Shown piece after piece: positions 35,928-44,589 of a stretch of 64,000 nucleotides of DNA. A program made the position numbers and the translations under genes. How positions within the stretch are numbered: the first letter of the stretch is position 1; the number at the start of each line of letters is the position of its first letter. The notes under the pieces are model-generated. The model saw only the letters and a program-made list of their open reading frames with translations, made no database searches and had not been told where the DNA came from. Source of the DNA: UBA2779 sp965232165 (lineage in GTDB: Bacteria > Spirochaetota > Spirochaetia > DSM-2461); NCBI GenBank assembly GCA_965232165.1, contig CBDDOY010000001.1, forward strand, positions 1,054,001-1,118,000. The letters are read 5' to 3'.

Positions 35928-37700
35928 GGGCTTGCTTAAAAAGTCATCACGCCACCTTCTTCCTACGGATTTTATAGGTTTCCTTAATCGCGCTTATCTC
36001 ATCTTCTGCCATTTTATCCAAGTTCATAACAATGGCCGTGATTTGTATCTCACATTCACTGGTAACTGCCAACTTCGCTTTTATCTTACCCATCCCATAT
36101 CGTCTTTTACCAACACCGAATCGTCCTTCTATTGCAATTCGATCAACATAATCCTGATTTCTTATTTTCTTTTCCCGCAACAGCTCCTTACGATTTTTGT
36201 CGGTTTCCTTTTTGGGGCGTCCAAGTGGTTTTCCCGATAACCGGCAATGGTATGTATCACGACATAAGTTCCGGTTATCCCTTATAAGATAAATCTTGTC
36301 CGCATGAACCGACTCGGGATAACAGCCATATCTTTTCTACAATTCTATCTGAGTCTTAAGTTCCGACGATTCATTGTAATTGTCCCATGAGAGTCGATCT
36401 ATGAAGCAGAATCCATCAATCAGACTTACAGAAATCTTAGCGCCGAATTCTACGGGAGTTCCCGCTTTGCCTCTTACAATTGGCCTCACATGAGGCTGAT
36501 TTATGCTGACTATACGATTATCACACCTTTGAAGATGGTTGTTCCTGACTTAAGTTCCGACGATTCATTGTAATTGTCCCATGAGAGTCGATCTATGAAG
36601 CAGAATCCATCAATCAGACTTACAGAAATCTTAGCGCCGAATTCTACGGGAGTTCCCGCTTTGCCTCTTACAATTGGCCTCACATGAGGCTGATTTATGC
36701 TGACTATACGATTATCACACCTTTGAAGATGGTTGTTCCACATTTCGTGCTGTCGGTTATAGAGTTCTTCAATAACATGGAGCTGACGCCATACGTCGGG
36801 ACTGATTTTATCGTGTTCGGCATAACCCAGAAGACATTTGATGTACTTCAGATCTCGCTTAAGGTACTGCAGCTGCTTCCTGACGGCACTTCGTCCTGCC
36901 TTCATCCCCGGTTTCCGTTTCTTGACATATTCAAGAAAATCCCGATGACCATTCCGGCGGCAGTCCCGAGGTTTCTTAATCCCTTGTGCTTTTACGGCTA
37001 TATACAGTTTGTCAATGATCTTCCCGCATTTTTCTCGGCCTTCATTGAGCAGTGAGACATCAGTCGGATAACGAATATCTGCGGGACAGCATGTGGCGTC
37101 AATAATGAGCTTCCCTCTGTTCTCTACTTCATTTTCTTCTGTTTTCTTGCTGTCTTGCGGCGTTTTTTTTTAAGATCATCCTGATATTCCCGAAAGAGAA
37201 TTTCATTTAGTTTACCAAGAAGAACACCGCTGCAGCGAGCACGAAAGGAAGGAAGCAGAGAAGCGGAAAAAGGCGCCTCATCAGAGTATCTTTCGTAACC
37301 GAGAAAATACTGCAGGTAAGGATTCTCCCTTACCTGCTCAACTAATTCCCTGTCAGAAACTTGAAGTTTTTCTTTTATCAGAAGGGCTCCTGAAGCTTCC
37401 CTTATATTTTTCGCGGGGCTCCCTCATCCGGAGAAAAATGCTTGCCGTATTCTGATTCAAGCTCATGCCAGGGGATTTTGTTACTTAACACCGCCCATCG
37501 ATTATCGGCGTTAAGGTGTCCTCCAAACGGAAGATAGAAATCGAACAGTTTCTGTTGATTTGACTCCATATACTTATACATTGTTCTCTCCCAAGTGCAA
37601 GGGTTTCAGTACAATCTAAAGATTATGCTTGCACCTGAGACTATTCTACTAGAAGTTAATTCTTTTGTAAATCTATAGTTACTACTTTTTCAGCAAGCCC
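35928..37700 (-). mobile_element. IS5/IS1182-like insertion sequence, degenerate
   Basis: The 1.77-kb element has ends GGGCTTGCTTAAAAAGT and, inverted, GGGCTTGCTGAAAAAGT, flanked on both sides by TACATA. The transposase reads from ATG 37583 (MYKYMESNQQKLFDFYLPFG) through FSASLLPSFRARCSGVLLGK. It continues with LIIDATCCPADIRYPTDVSL (DDE first Asp) and GTPVEFGAKISVSLIDGF, then a C-terminal DYVDRIAIEGRFGVGKRRYG with the catalytic Glu. The frame is broken several times and a 194-bp tandem duplication lies in the middle, so it is inactive. Confidence 0.78.
36355..36742. repeat. 194-bp tandem duplication inside the IS
   Basis: The blocks 36355-36548 and 36549-36742 are essentially identical, differing only at the last few bases before the junction. 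They duplicate the transposase segment around the second catalytic Asp. It could be a true tandem duplication or an assembly artefact. Confidence 0.85.
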
Positions 37701-38090
37701 TACATAGAATTCTTTAAAAAATAGCTCACGAAGGCAGGTATATGATAGACATGTTTTGGCTGCAGGAGACCCAGAAGAGGCTGTCGGCAGGACTCCATCG
37801 GGATAAAGACTCGATTAATCAGGGTTCCAATAATGGCAGTGCGTCCAAGTGTTAGAAGAATTTGCAAATTGACGAGTTTGATCAATGGCCCGAATCGAGT
37901 CTGTCTTCAGAGGGTTTGTCTGTCATAAGGGCTTTTTCAACTTGTGTTATCCTTTCCTGAAGCACCGACGGGAGTCTGCCGGATTTGAGGATGGCAGTTT
38001 TTGATGATTTTTTCTGATACAAGGGAGAGGGGCACAGCATTTTTCTCACATCAATTTTGCGTATTTCCTGCCGGGAATAACCCGGCGGGC
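37700..38090 (-). pseudogene. Unidentified broken reading frame next to the IS
   Basis: Minus-strand frames read LPSVLQERITQVEKALMTDK and then, after one shift near 37895, LIKLVNLQILLTLGRTAIIG followed by VFIPMESCRQPLLGLLQPKH. It stops at 37700, where the IS begins. The two parts look like one former protein, perhaps a transposase C terminus, but I do not recognise a family. From 38091 to 38306 I see only a GC-rich stretch and a run of 16 C (38220-38235). Confidence 0.35.
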
Positions 38091-38219
38091 CCAGCGCGCT
38101 AGGGGTTGTAGGGGCGGGGCCGGAGGTGCCGGTCCGCAGCCGCAGGACGGAACCCCCGCCTGCCTGTGCATGTTCGCATGCAAGACAGGAGAAGCCCTGC
38201 CCACGGGCCGAAGGGAACG

Positions 38220-38235
38220 CCCCCCCCCCCCCCCC
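38220..38235. repeat. Homopolymer run of 16 C
   Basis: An uninterrupted run of 16 C lies 70 bases beyond the rbsB stop in GC-rich noncoding sequence. A matching run of 18 G lies at 53667-53684 within a degenerate MITE. Such runs vary in length by slippage. Confidence 0.85.
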
Positions 38236-38306
38236 GCTATTAAGAAATTATGTGCAGGTAGGAAATTGTGTTTATTGGGCGGGAATCCTGAGTATTCATG
38301 CCATTT

Positions 38307-39200
38307 CTACTCTACGAGTGCCAAATCGACTGGAATGCTGGACGCAACGGTTTCTCCTTTCAGATGCTTATAGGCCGTCTCGACACCAAGGCTGCCAATC
38401 AGGGCTGGCTGCTGAGCGACGGTGGCGGCTAAGGATCCGTTTTTGACGGCTGCAACGGCATCATCCACGGCATCAAACCCAACAAATACAATGCCGCTGC
38501 GCCCGGCGGCTTTCGCCGCTTCAATTGCACCAAGGATCATCTCGTCATTATGCGCAAAGACACCGTCGATTTCCGGCTGGGCCTGAAGAATGTTTTCAAA
38601 TACACTTAAGCCCTCGGCCCGGTTGAAATTGGCTGTCTGCCGGGCAACTAACTCGATTCCTGAATTGGCGCTGATCACCTCGTTGAAACCCTTGCCCCTG
38701 TCGCGGGCGGCCGAAGTGCCGGCTATGCCTTCCAATTCGACAACTTTCCCCGAACCTCCAATGGCTTCAGCCAGAAATTGCGCGGCCATCTTGCCGCCAG
38801 CCACATTGTCCGATGCGACATGGGCCGTTACATCTCCGCCTGCCGCGCCGCGGTCGATGGTGAATACAGGAATACCGGCTGCATTGGCCTTATTCACACT
38901 CGGTACGATTGCATCGGCATCGGTTGGATTAACCAGTATAGCATCCACTCCTTGCTGAATAAGATCTTCCATGTTCACGGCTTCTTTGGCCGGATCGTCC
39001 TGGGAATCCATGACGATCAGTGATACGCCGAGTTCGGCGGCCTTGGTTTCGGCCCCTTCCTTTAGCGTAACAAAGAAGGGATTGTTCAGCGTCGAAATAG
39101 ACATTCCGTAAACGGGGCCTTTGGATTCGGCGCCGCCTCCTGCGAACGCCATGCCTCCAACAATGGCCAATACAAGCGAGAACATAATAAAATGTTTCAT
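38307..39200 (-). CDS. rbsB: Ribose-type periplasmic substrate-binding protein
   Basis: The 297-residue protein has a signal peptide (MKHFIMFSLVLAIVGGMAFA, cleavage before GGGAESK, a common spirochaete style). The mature part is a Peripla_BP_4 fold: YGMSISTLNNPFFVTLKEGA, IQQGVDAILVNPTDADA, FTIDRGAAGG, the DNVAGGKMAA hinge and GVFAHNDEMILGAIEA. These match RbsB, including sugar-contacting Asn, Arg and Asp residues in NNPF, DRGA and NDEM. GGAGG precedes ATG at 39200. It would deliver ribose or a close pentose/hexose to the permeases. Confidence 0.92.
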   Translation of the reverse strand: MKHFIMFSLVLAIVGGMAFAGGGAESKGPVYGMSISTLNNPFFVTLKEGAETKAAELGVSLIVMDSQDDPAKEAVNMEDLIQQGVDAILVNPTDADAIVPSVNKANAAGIPVFTIDRGAAGGDVTAHVASDNVAGGKMAAQFLAEAIGGSGKVVELEGIAGTSAARDRGKGFNEVISANSGIELVARQTANFNRAEGLSVFENILQAQPEIDGVFAHNDEMILGAIEAAKAAGRSGIVFVGFDAVDDAVAAVKNGSLAATVAQQPALIGSLGVETAYKHLKGETVASSIPVDLALVE

Positions 39201-39249
39201 TGGGACCTCCTTAGGTCTATAAGTTTATTTAATCAGCCGCGGCTGATTT

Positions 39250-40197
39250 TTATTTACCAGTAGATGATGGACGGTTTGCCAGTAGGGCCGCGGCAATAAC
39301 CAGCCCTTTCACAACCTGCTCCCAGACAGAGGGTACATTGAGCAGGTTAAGGCCATTGTTTATTACTGCAATGATCAACACCCCGACCAGGGTTCCCGTC
39401 AAACCACCCCGGCCCCCACTGAAACTGGTTCCGCCGATAACAACGGCGGCAATCGCATCGAATTCATATCCCATGCCCATAACCGGCTGTGCGGAATCCA
39501 GCCGGCCTATTAGAATTTGCCCTGCTAAAGCGGCCAACAAACCGGCGCAGCAATACACAGCCACAATGTAGCGGTTAACCGGAATCCCTGAAAAACGGGC
39601 TGCTACGGGATTGCTTCCTAACGCATATAAACGCTCCCCATGGGCCGTCAGTCTAAGCAGTATTGCTCCGACTGTAAACACCAGTAGCATTATAATTACT
39701 GGTAAGGGGACAGGGCCGAGTCTGCCGGTACCCATTGTCCTGAATACGGCAGGTAGACCGGTAATGGGCCTGCCCTGCGTGAAGCTCAGCGTTAATCCGC
39801 GTATGAAAGTCATGGAACCCAGCGTGGCAATAAACGGAGGCAGTAAAAATCTGGCTACAAGAATCCCATTGATGAAGCCAAGGACTGCGCCGACAACCAG
39901 TCCGGCGGCAGCGGCCAACAGAGGAACATATCCTGAGACGAGAAACCAGGCGGTTATGACGCTGCTGAACGCCAGGATGGCACCTACCGACAGATCAATC
40001 CCCGCCGTGAGTATGACCATCGTCATTCCAACTGCGATGATGCCGTTTATTGATGCATAACGAAACACATTCAGCATATTTGCCGCAGTGAAAAAGCGAT
40101 CCGAAAGAAAGGCCAGCAGGATGCAAAGAGAAAGAAATATCAGGGTTAGCTGGGAGCGTTTAATAAGGGCTGCCAAATCCATGGCGTGAACTCTCAT
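39250..40197 (-). CDS. rbsC: Ribose-type ABC transporter permease (second copy)
   Basis: This 315-residue permease has the family signature MVILTAGIDLSVGAILAFSS and EFDAIAAVVIGGTSFSGGRGG, with about eight to ten membrane helices. ATG at 40197 overlaps the rbsD stop by one base (TAATG), and rbsB follows 49 bases downstream. It is clearly related to the permease at 31877 but not identical. The two may form a heterodimeric channel with one ATPase, or the copy may be redundant. Confidence 0.92.
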   Translation of the reverse strand: MRVHAMDLAALIKRSQLTLIFLSLCILLAFLSDRFFTAANMLNVFRYASINGIIAVGMTMVILTAGIDLSVGAILAFSSVITAWFLVSGYVPLLAAAAGLVVGAVLGFINGILVARFLLPPFIATLGSMTFIRGLTLSFTQGRPITGLPAVFRTMGTGRLGPVPLPVIIMLLVFTVGAILLRLTAHGERLYALGSNPVAARFSGIPVNRYIVAVYCCAGLLAALAGQILIGRLDSAQPVMGMGYEFDAIAAVVIGGTSFSGGRGGLTGTLVGVLIIAVINNGLNLLNVPSVWEQVVKGLVIAAALLANRPSSTGK

Positions 40198-40595
40198 TAG
40201 AAGGCCGTTCCGCTATAAAGGATAATATTGGCGAAAGGTGTACATTCACCTGTCCGTACCACGGTCCGGACGGAACATGCGGCCTTCTTGAACTCGGTAT
40301 GGGGAATATAAGTGATATTGATGCCGCTCAGTCTATTGAGGACAGCGGAGTGGATTTCGGGATTGTGATGTTTGATCTCCTCAGCCAGATCGGCCTGTTC
40401 AACCACAAGTTCTGTAAGCACGGCATCCAGCACGTCCAGAAATGAAGGAACCGATGGTGAAACGGCTAAATCTATGCGCTTAGGTCCATGTACTGGAATG
40501 GGCAGCCCTGCATCGGCGATGCATAGACCGTCGGTATGGCCCATCATGGCCACGATATGTGATAAGGGAGCGTTGAGTAATAGGGATTTCTTCAT
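40197..40595 (-). CDS. rbsD: D-ribose pyranase
   Basis: RbsD interconverts beta-pyranose and furanose forms of ribose before phosphorylation. The 132-residue protein has the catalytic-His motif LSHIVAMMGHTDGLCIADAGL, with PIPVHGPKRIDLAV and ending FANIILYSGTAF. ATG at 40595 fits family length; an in-frame start at 40637 would add 14 residues. It is the first gene of the rbs operon here. Its promoter should lie in the 40600-40660 stretch before the family 3 repeat. Confidence 0.93.
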   Translation of the reverse strand: MKKSLLLNAPLSHIVAMMGHTDGLCIADAGLPIPVHGPKRIDLAVSPSVPSFLDVLDAVLTELVVEQADLAEEIKHHNPEIHSAVLNRLSGINITYIPHTEFKKAACSVRTVVRTGECTPFANIILYSGTAF

Positions 40596-40655
40596 TTGTT
40601 TAAGCACAATATTATCCGTTTTTATCCGCAATAGCAACGGAAAAAATGTGTTAAA

Positions 40656-40780
40656 CTGAAGTTTTCACCAAATAAATAACATAATCCATTTCCATATAAC
40701 AATTTAACTCAAATTCCATACTTCACGATACTGGGGACATTACAGTTTAACTCCTAAGATTTCAACCATCTTCTGCTGAT
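40656..40780 (-). repeat. Dispersed 125-bp repeat, family 3, copy 2
   Basis: This copy is inverted relative to 28947-29071 and highly similar to it. The next 60 bases (40777-40840) are the stretch shared with 15586-15650. The gap from here to dhaL has nothing else identifiable. Confidence 0.8.
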
Positions 40781-40910
40781 AGAGGCAATTAGCGGTGAAA
40801 TACACTTGGATATCGTGAAAACTCCCGCTTAGACACCGCAAGAACTCTATGAGCAAGCGGCATGACAGTCATTTAATCTCGCAAATACTGGGGGGCTTCT
40901 CTGCAACCGA

Positions 40911-41540
40911 TCAATCACACCTGAAACTATCACGAAGAGACTTATACATCAAATAACCAACCGTTGCCCCTGCATCCTGATGTCCAATAGACTTATTCCC
41001 ATAGTACACAGCCCTGCCATGCTGTGCCTGCATGGTTTTCGTCTGCTCCAAAGCCCTTTCGGCTACCAAAAGGGCCTCTTTCAGGATCTCTTCTGCCGAA
41101 TTTGCCCGCATTGCTTCCAATGCTGATGCGACTGGGGCCAATACATCTAAAATCGTCTTCTCGCCAACACGGGCCTTTCCCCGCCTGGCTATGCCATCCT
41201 GTAACCCCGCGGCAAAGATTGCCCATTCGTCAGGAGCTATACAGGTTCTGCCCCTCAATTTCTTACCGGCTTCCATAAAGCCGCTTCCCATCAAAGTCCC
41301 CATAGTCGATGGGGCGGCCTCTGCCATTGCAACCCCTGTTTTGAAGAGGAATTTTCCAATATCTGTTTCTTCACTCGCGCTCATTTTCTGGCTTGCCCCA
41401 CAGAAAGCCTTCTCCATAGTAAGCCCTAAATCTCCATCGCCCATGACAGAATCGAGTTCAATCAATGCCTGCTTCTTATCCTTCATAGTTTCAGCAAGGT
41501 TTGCCAGGAGTTTTTTTAGCTGTTCAATACCAGCAGACAT
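40911..41540 (-). CDS. dhaL: Dihydroxyacetone kinase subunit DhaL-like
   Basis: The 209-residue helical-barrel ADP-binding subunit has D30, D35 and D37 in DSVMGDGDLGLTM, the Mg-nucleotide site. It also has GVAMAEAAPSTMGTLMGSGF and GARVGEKTILDVLAP-like sequence, with AGATVGYLMYKSL at the end. The usual GDGDHG has Leu in place of His. With DhaK it would phosphorylate dihydroxyacetone or a related short ketose, using either a PTS donor or ATP. No DhaM gene is in the window. It starts one base after the dhaK stop. Confidence 0.9.
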   Translation of the reverse strand: MSAGIEQLKKLLANLAETMKDKKQALIELDSVMGDGDLGLTMEKAFCGASQKMSASEETDIGKFLFKTGVAMAEAAPSTMGTLMGSGFMEAGKKLRGRTCIAPDEWAIFAAGLQDGIARRGKARVGEKTILDVLAPVASALEAMRANSAEEILKEALLVAERALEQTKTMQAQHGRAVYYGNKSIGHQDAGATVGYLMYKSLRDSFRCD

Positions 41541-41541
41541 A

Positions 41542-42558
41542 TTACAAGCTTAGCTCTTGCTGGACAAAAAAAGGCGTATTGGCCGGCCTGGCCAATAGAG
41601 CTTTTAGTTCTTCATCCAGTTTTAATAAAGTTATGGAAGCCCCTGCCATTTCCATAGAAGTTGCAAATTCTCCAGCATAGACATGAAATACCTTTATGCC
41701 CTGGCTACTGAGCATCTTACTGATTTTGCCGTACATAATATACAACTCTTCCTTAGGTGTCGCCCCCAGCCCGTTGACAAGCACCGCCACTTCATCACCC
41801 GAGACAAAGGGCAGGTCCTGCAATACGGGATGAAGCATCTTTTCGACGATCACATCGGATTCCATTATTTTGGTTCGGTTGATTCCCGGTTCACCATGAA
41901 GGCCCATACCGATCTCCATCTCATCTTCGCCAAGATGAAATGACGGCTTGCCGACCTCAGGCACTATACAGGGAGATAGTGCGACCCCCATGGTGCGCAT
42001 ATTGGATGCAGTCTTATCGGCAATGCGCTTAACCTCCTCAAGCCCCGCCTTTTCCAATGCTTTGGCTCCGGCACATTTAAATACAAAGAAGAGTCCGGCC
42101 ACGCCGCGCCGTTTATGCTCTTCTCCCTTTGGGGATGAAGAGACATCTTCACAGACGACGGTGTGCAGTGTGGGAATATCATGCATTTCCGCCATCTCCG
42201 AAGACATTTCAAAACTCATTATATCTCCATTGTAGTTCCCATAGATATATAAAACCCCTGCTCCCCTGTTAACCGCCTTTGTTACTTCGAATACCTGGTT
42301 TCCGCTGGGAGACTGAAACACGCCCCCCGCCGCACAGCCATCCAGCATCCCGTCGCCCACATATCCTATAAATAATGGCAAATGCCCTGAACCTCCGCCT
42401 GATACCAAGCCGACTTTTCCCTGATTATTATCGGCCGAGGCGCTCACCATGCATTTCATATCATCGTTTACGAACCGCAACTGGTCCGAGTGGGCTGCGC
42501 AAATACCCTCAAGCATATCCTCTACGAAGTTTTCAGGCTTGTTTATTATTTTTTTCAT
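41542..42558 (-). CDS. dhaK: Dihydroxyacetone kinase subunit DhaK-like
   Basis: The 338-residue substrate-binding subunit has LVSGGGSGHLPLFIGYVGDGMLD-type sequence (about 51-72), YGNYNGDIMSFEMS (about 106) and GMGLHGEPGI. His221 in the last is the residue that covalently binds the ketose. ATG at 42558 is chosen because GGAGGT lies five bases upstream. It is cotranscribed with the ABC importer. That context suggests the real substrate is the imported sugar, for example an erythrulose-type ketose, and not free dihydroxyacetone. Confidence 0.92.
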   Translation of the reverse strand: MKKIINKPENFVEDMLEGICAAHSDQLRFVNDDMKCMVSASADNNQGKVGLVSGGGSGHLPLFIGYVGDGMLDGCAAGGVFQSPSGNQVFEVTKAVNRGAGVLYIYGNYNGDIMSFEMSSEMAEMHDIPTLHTVVCEDVSSSPKGEEHKRRGVAGLFFVFKCAGAKALEKAGLEEVKRIADKTASNMRTMGVALSPCIVPEVGKPSFHLGEDEMEIGMGLHGEPGINRTKIMESDVIVEKMLHPVLQDLPFVSGDEVAVLVNGLGATPKEELYIMYGKISKMLSSQGIKVFHVYAGEFATSMEMAGASITLLKLDEELKALLARPANTPFFVQQELSL

Positions 42559-42583
42559 TATAACCTCCAAATTATTGGTATTT

Positions 42584-43582
42584 TTACCGCATCAATTTCC
42601 TTGCATCATAGCGGTTCATGTAATACTGAAATATCAGCACAAACAGCAGAAAAGCGCCAGAAGAAAAAACCAGGAAGAAATTGCTGTACCTCATCAGCAG
42701 AAAACCGGAATTCAGGAAAAGCAATGCGAACAATGCAATGACGACTCCGGCAGGCTTACCGACACCGCCGCTCCAGTTTACCCCCCCCAGCAAACAGATA
42801 AGAATAGCCTGCAGAGTGTATGAACCGCCATAATCCGCCTTAGCGCTATTTGTTTTTGCCGCCATAATCAAACCGGCAAGGGAACCTATGGCCCCTATTA
42901 TGACATACGTAATATGCACAAAAGCATCACTGTTCAGAGCGGAAAACAATGATGCCTTATAATTCGCCCCAATGAGGTATATACTCTGCCCAAATCTGGT
43001 TTGCTTCAATACGAAGGAAACAGCCCATACAAGAAGCATGAACACTAAAAAATTATACGGTATAAGATTGAACAGACTGCCGTTCGTAAAGTTTGTCAGC
43101 ACATCTGAGAAATTCACGATTGCATAACCCTTTGAGATTACTATGGCCAGCCCCTGATATAACTGATATGTCCCCAAAGTAATAAGAATCGGATGCACCC
43201 CTATCTGCGCAATAAAAAATCCATTAAGATAACCGCAGGCCACCCCCACCGCCAGGATTACGGCAATGCCCAGACAGACATTGACAAATGGGTTATGCAC
43301 CTGGAGCATGAGTTTTGCGGAAATAACACCGCTCAAATTAGCTATTGCGACTATTGACAAATCAATCCCGCCGACTATCATAGCGAGCATGATTCCCAAT
43401 GAGAGAATCCCCAGTTCCGGCATTACAACGAACATGGAGTTAATATTCCGAAGGGAAAGAAATTTCCCCTTCGTTGCGTATGTCATGGCGATGCCAATAA
43501 CAATCGTTATTAACAGAAGTCTCACGAAATCTCTATTCCCCTGACTGCCCAGCAGGGCCGTGAAAGTTTTTCTCCACCTCAT
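42584..43582 (-). CDS. Sugar ABC transporter permease (second of pair)
   Basis: This 332-residue RbsC/LsrD-class permease has the signature LAMIVGGIDLSIVAIANLSG and TLQAILICLLGGVNWSGGVG, with about nine helices. It lies 11 bases after the first permease and 25 bases before dhaK. GGGGGAT precedes the ATG. Two different permeases in one operon, with one double ATPase, is the LsrACDB/RhaSTPQ arrangement. Confidence 0.9.
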   Translation of the reverse strand: MRWRKTFTALLGSQGNRDFVRLLLITIVIGIAMTYATKGKFLSLRNINSMFVVMPELGILSLGIMLAMIVGGIDLSIVAIANLSGVISAKLMLQVHNPFVNVCLGIAVILAVGVACGYLNGFFIAQIGVHPILITLGTYQLYQGLAIVISKGYAIVNFSDVLTNFTNGSLFNLIPYNFLVFMLLVWAVSFVLKQTRFGQSIYLIGANYKASLFSALNSDAFVHITYVIIGAIGSLAGLIMAAKTNSAKADYGGSYTLQAILICLLGGVNWSGGVGKPAGVVIALFALLFLNSGFLLMRYSNFFLVFSSGAFLLFVLIFQYYMNRYDARKLMR

Positions 43583-43593
43583 ATTCTATCCCC

Positions 43594-44589
43594 CTATCTG
43601 AACGAACTCCGAATATATATAGGGATGGAAACAGCAAACAACAGGATAATCCCGACAGCCACCTTCTGCCAGTAACTGGGAATACCTATAATAATGAGAC
43701 TGTTGTTTATTATTATAATCAATAGCACTCCAAGAATTGTTCCTATGATGGTTCCCCTGCCGCCGCCTATATACGCACCGCCCAATACGGTTGCCGCTAT
43801 TACTATCAACTCATCGCCATAGAGTTCAAAAGGGTCCGCTATCCTCAGAAAAGCCGACCTCGTAATCCCCGCTATACCAGCCAGCATACCTACAAGCACA
43901 TATACCAATATTTTCACCCATACAATATTGATGCCGGCCCTCTCGGCCGAAACCTCATTACCGCCGACCGCATAGACATATCTTCCTACCATAGTATAAG
44001 TTAAGAACAGATGCATCAGTACCGCGAGAAAGAGCAGCAGCCAAATGGCAGCCGGCATACCCACAATCTGACCATTGGGTGATTGATGAACCCAAAACAT
44101 AGATTTACCAAATTCAACCAAAGAGCGGGGCAAATCGTGATTGATCCTTGTGCCAAGGAAAGTGTACATAAAACCTGAAATCAAACTGCCCGTGCCGAGA
44201 GTGACCACAAGAGTGGGAAACCTGAAGGAAGCAATCAGAATACCATTTAACAGCCCGCACAATCCGCCGACAAACACACCTGCAAGATACACAACAAAGA
44301 CAGGGACTTCGGGGTAATACCTCCTGAAAAAGAGCAGGCTGACATAAAGAGAAAATGCCGCAACCACAGGGAAAGAGACATCTATGCCCCCGGAGATCAA
44401 TACCAGCAGCACCCCCAAGGCCAATATTCCGACAACGATACTGCTCTTAAATATACTGAAGAAATTATTAAGGGATAAAAAATTAGGGTTGATCAGAGAA
44501 ATTCCCGCTATACATAGTATAACTATGCAAAAAATATAACTTTCATGCTTTCTGAGCAATCCATTTATTAATTTATTTTTTCCCATCAC
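43594..44589 (-). CDS. Sugar ABC transporter permease (first of pair)
   Basis: This 331-residue permease has LVLISGGIDVSFPVVAAFSL, the family signature, and DELIVIAATVLGGAYIGGGRGT, with about nine membrane helices. ATG at 44589 overlaps the stop of the ATPase gene by four bases. It probably forms a heterodimer with the next gene product. Substrate is undetermined. Confidence 0.9.
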   Translation of the reverse strand: MMGKNKLINGLLRKHESYIFCIVILCIAGISLINPNFLSLNNFFSIFKSSIVVGILALGVLLVLISGGIDVSFPVVAAFSLYVSLLFFRRYYPEVPVFVVYLAGVFVGGLCGLLNGILIASFRFPTLVVTLGTGSLISGFMYTFLGTRINHDLPRSLVEFGKSMFWVHQSPNGQIVGMPAAIWLLLFLAVLMHLFLTYTMVGRYVYAVGGNEVSAERAGINIVWVKILVYVLVGMLAGIAGITRSAFLRIADPFELYGDELIVIAATVLGGAYIGGGRGTIIGTILGVLLIIIINNSLIIIGIPSYWQKVAVGIILLFAVSIPIYIRSSFR

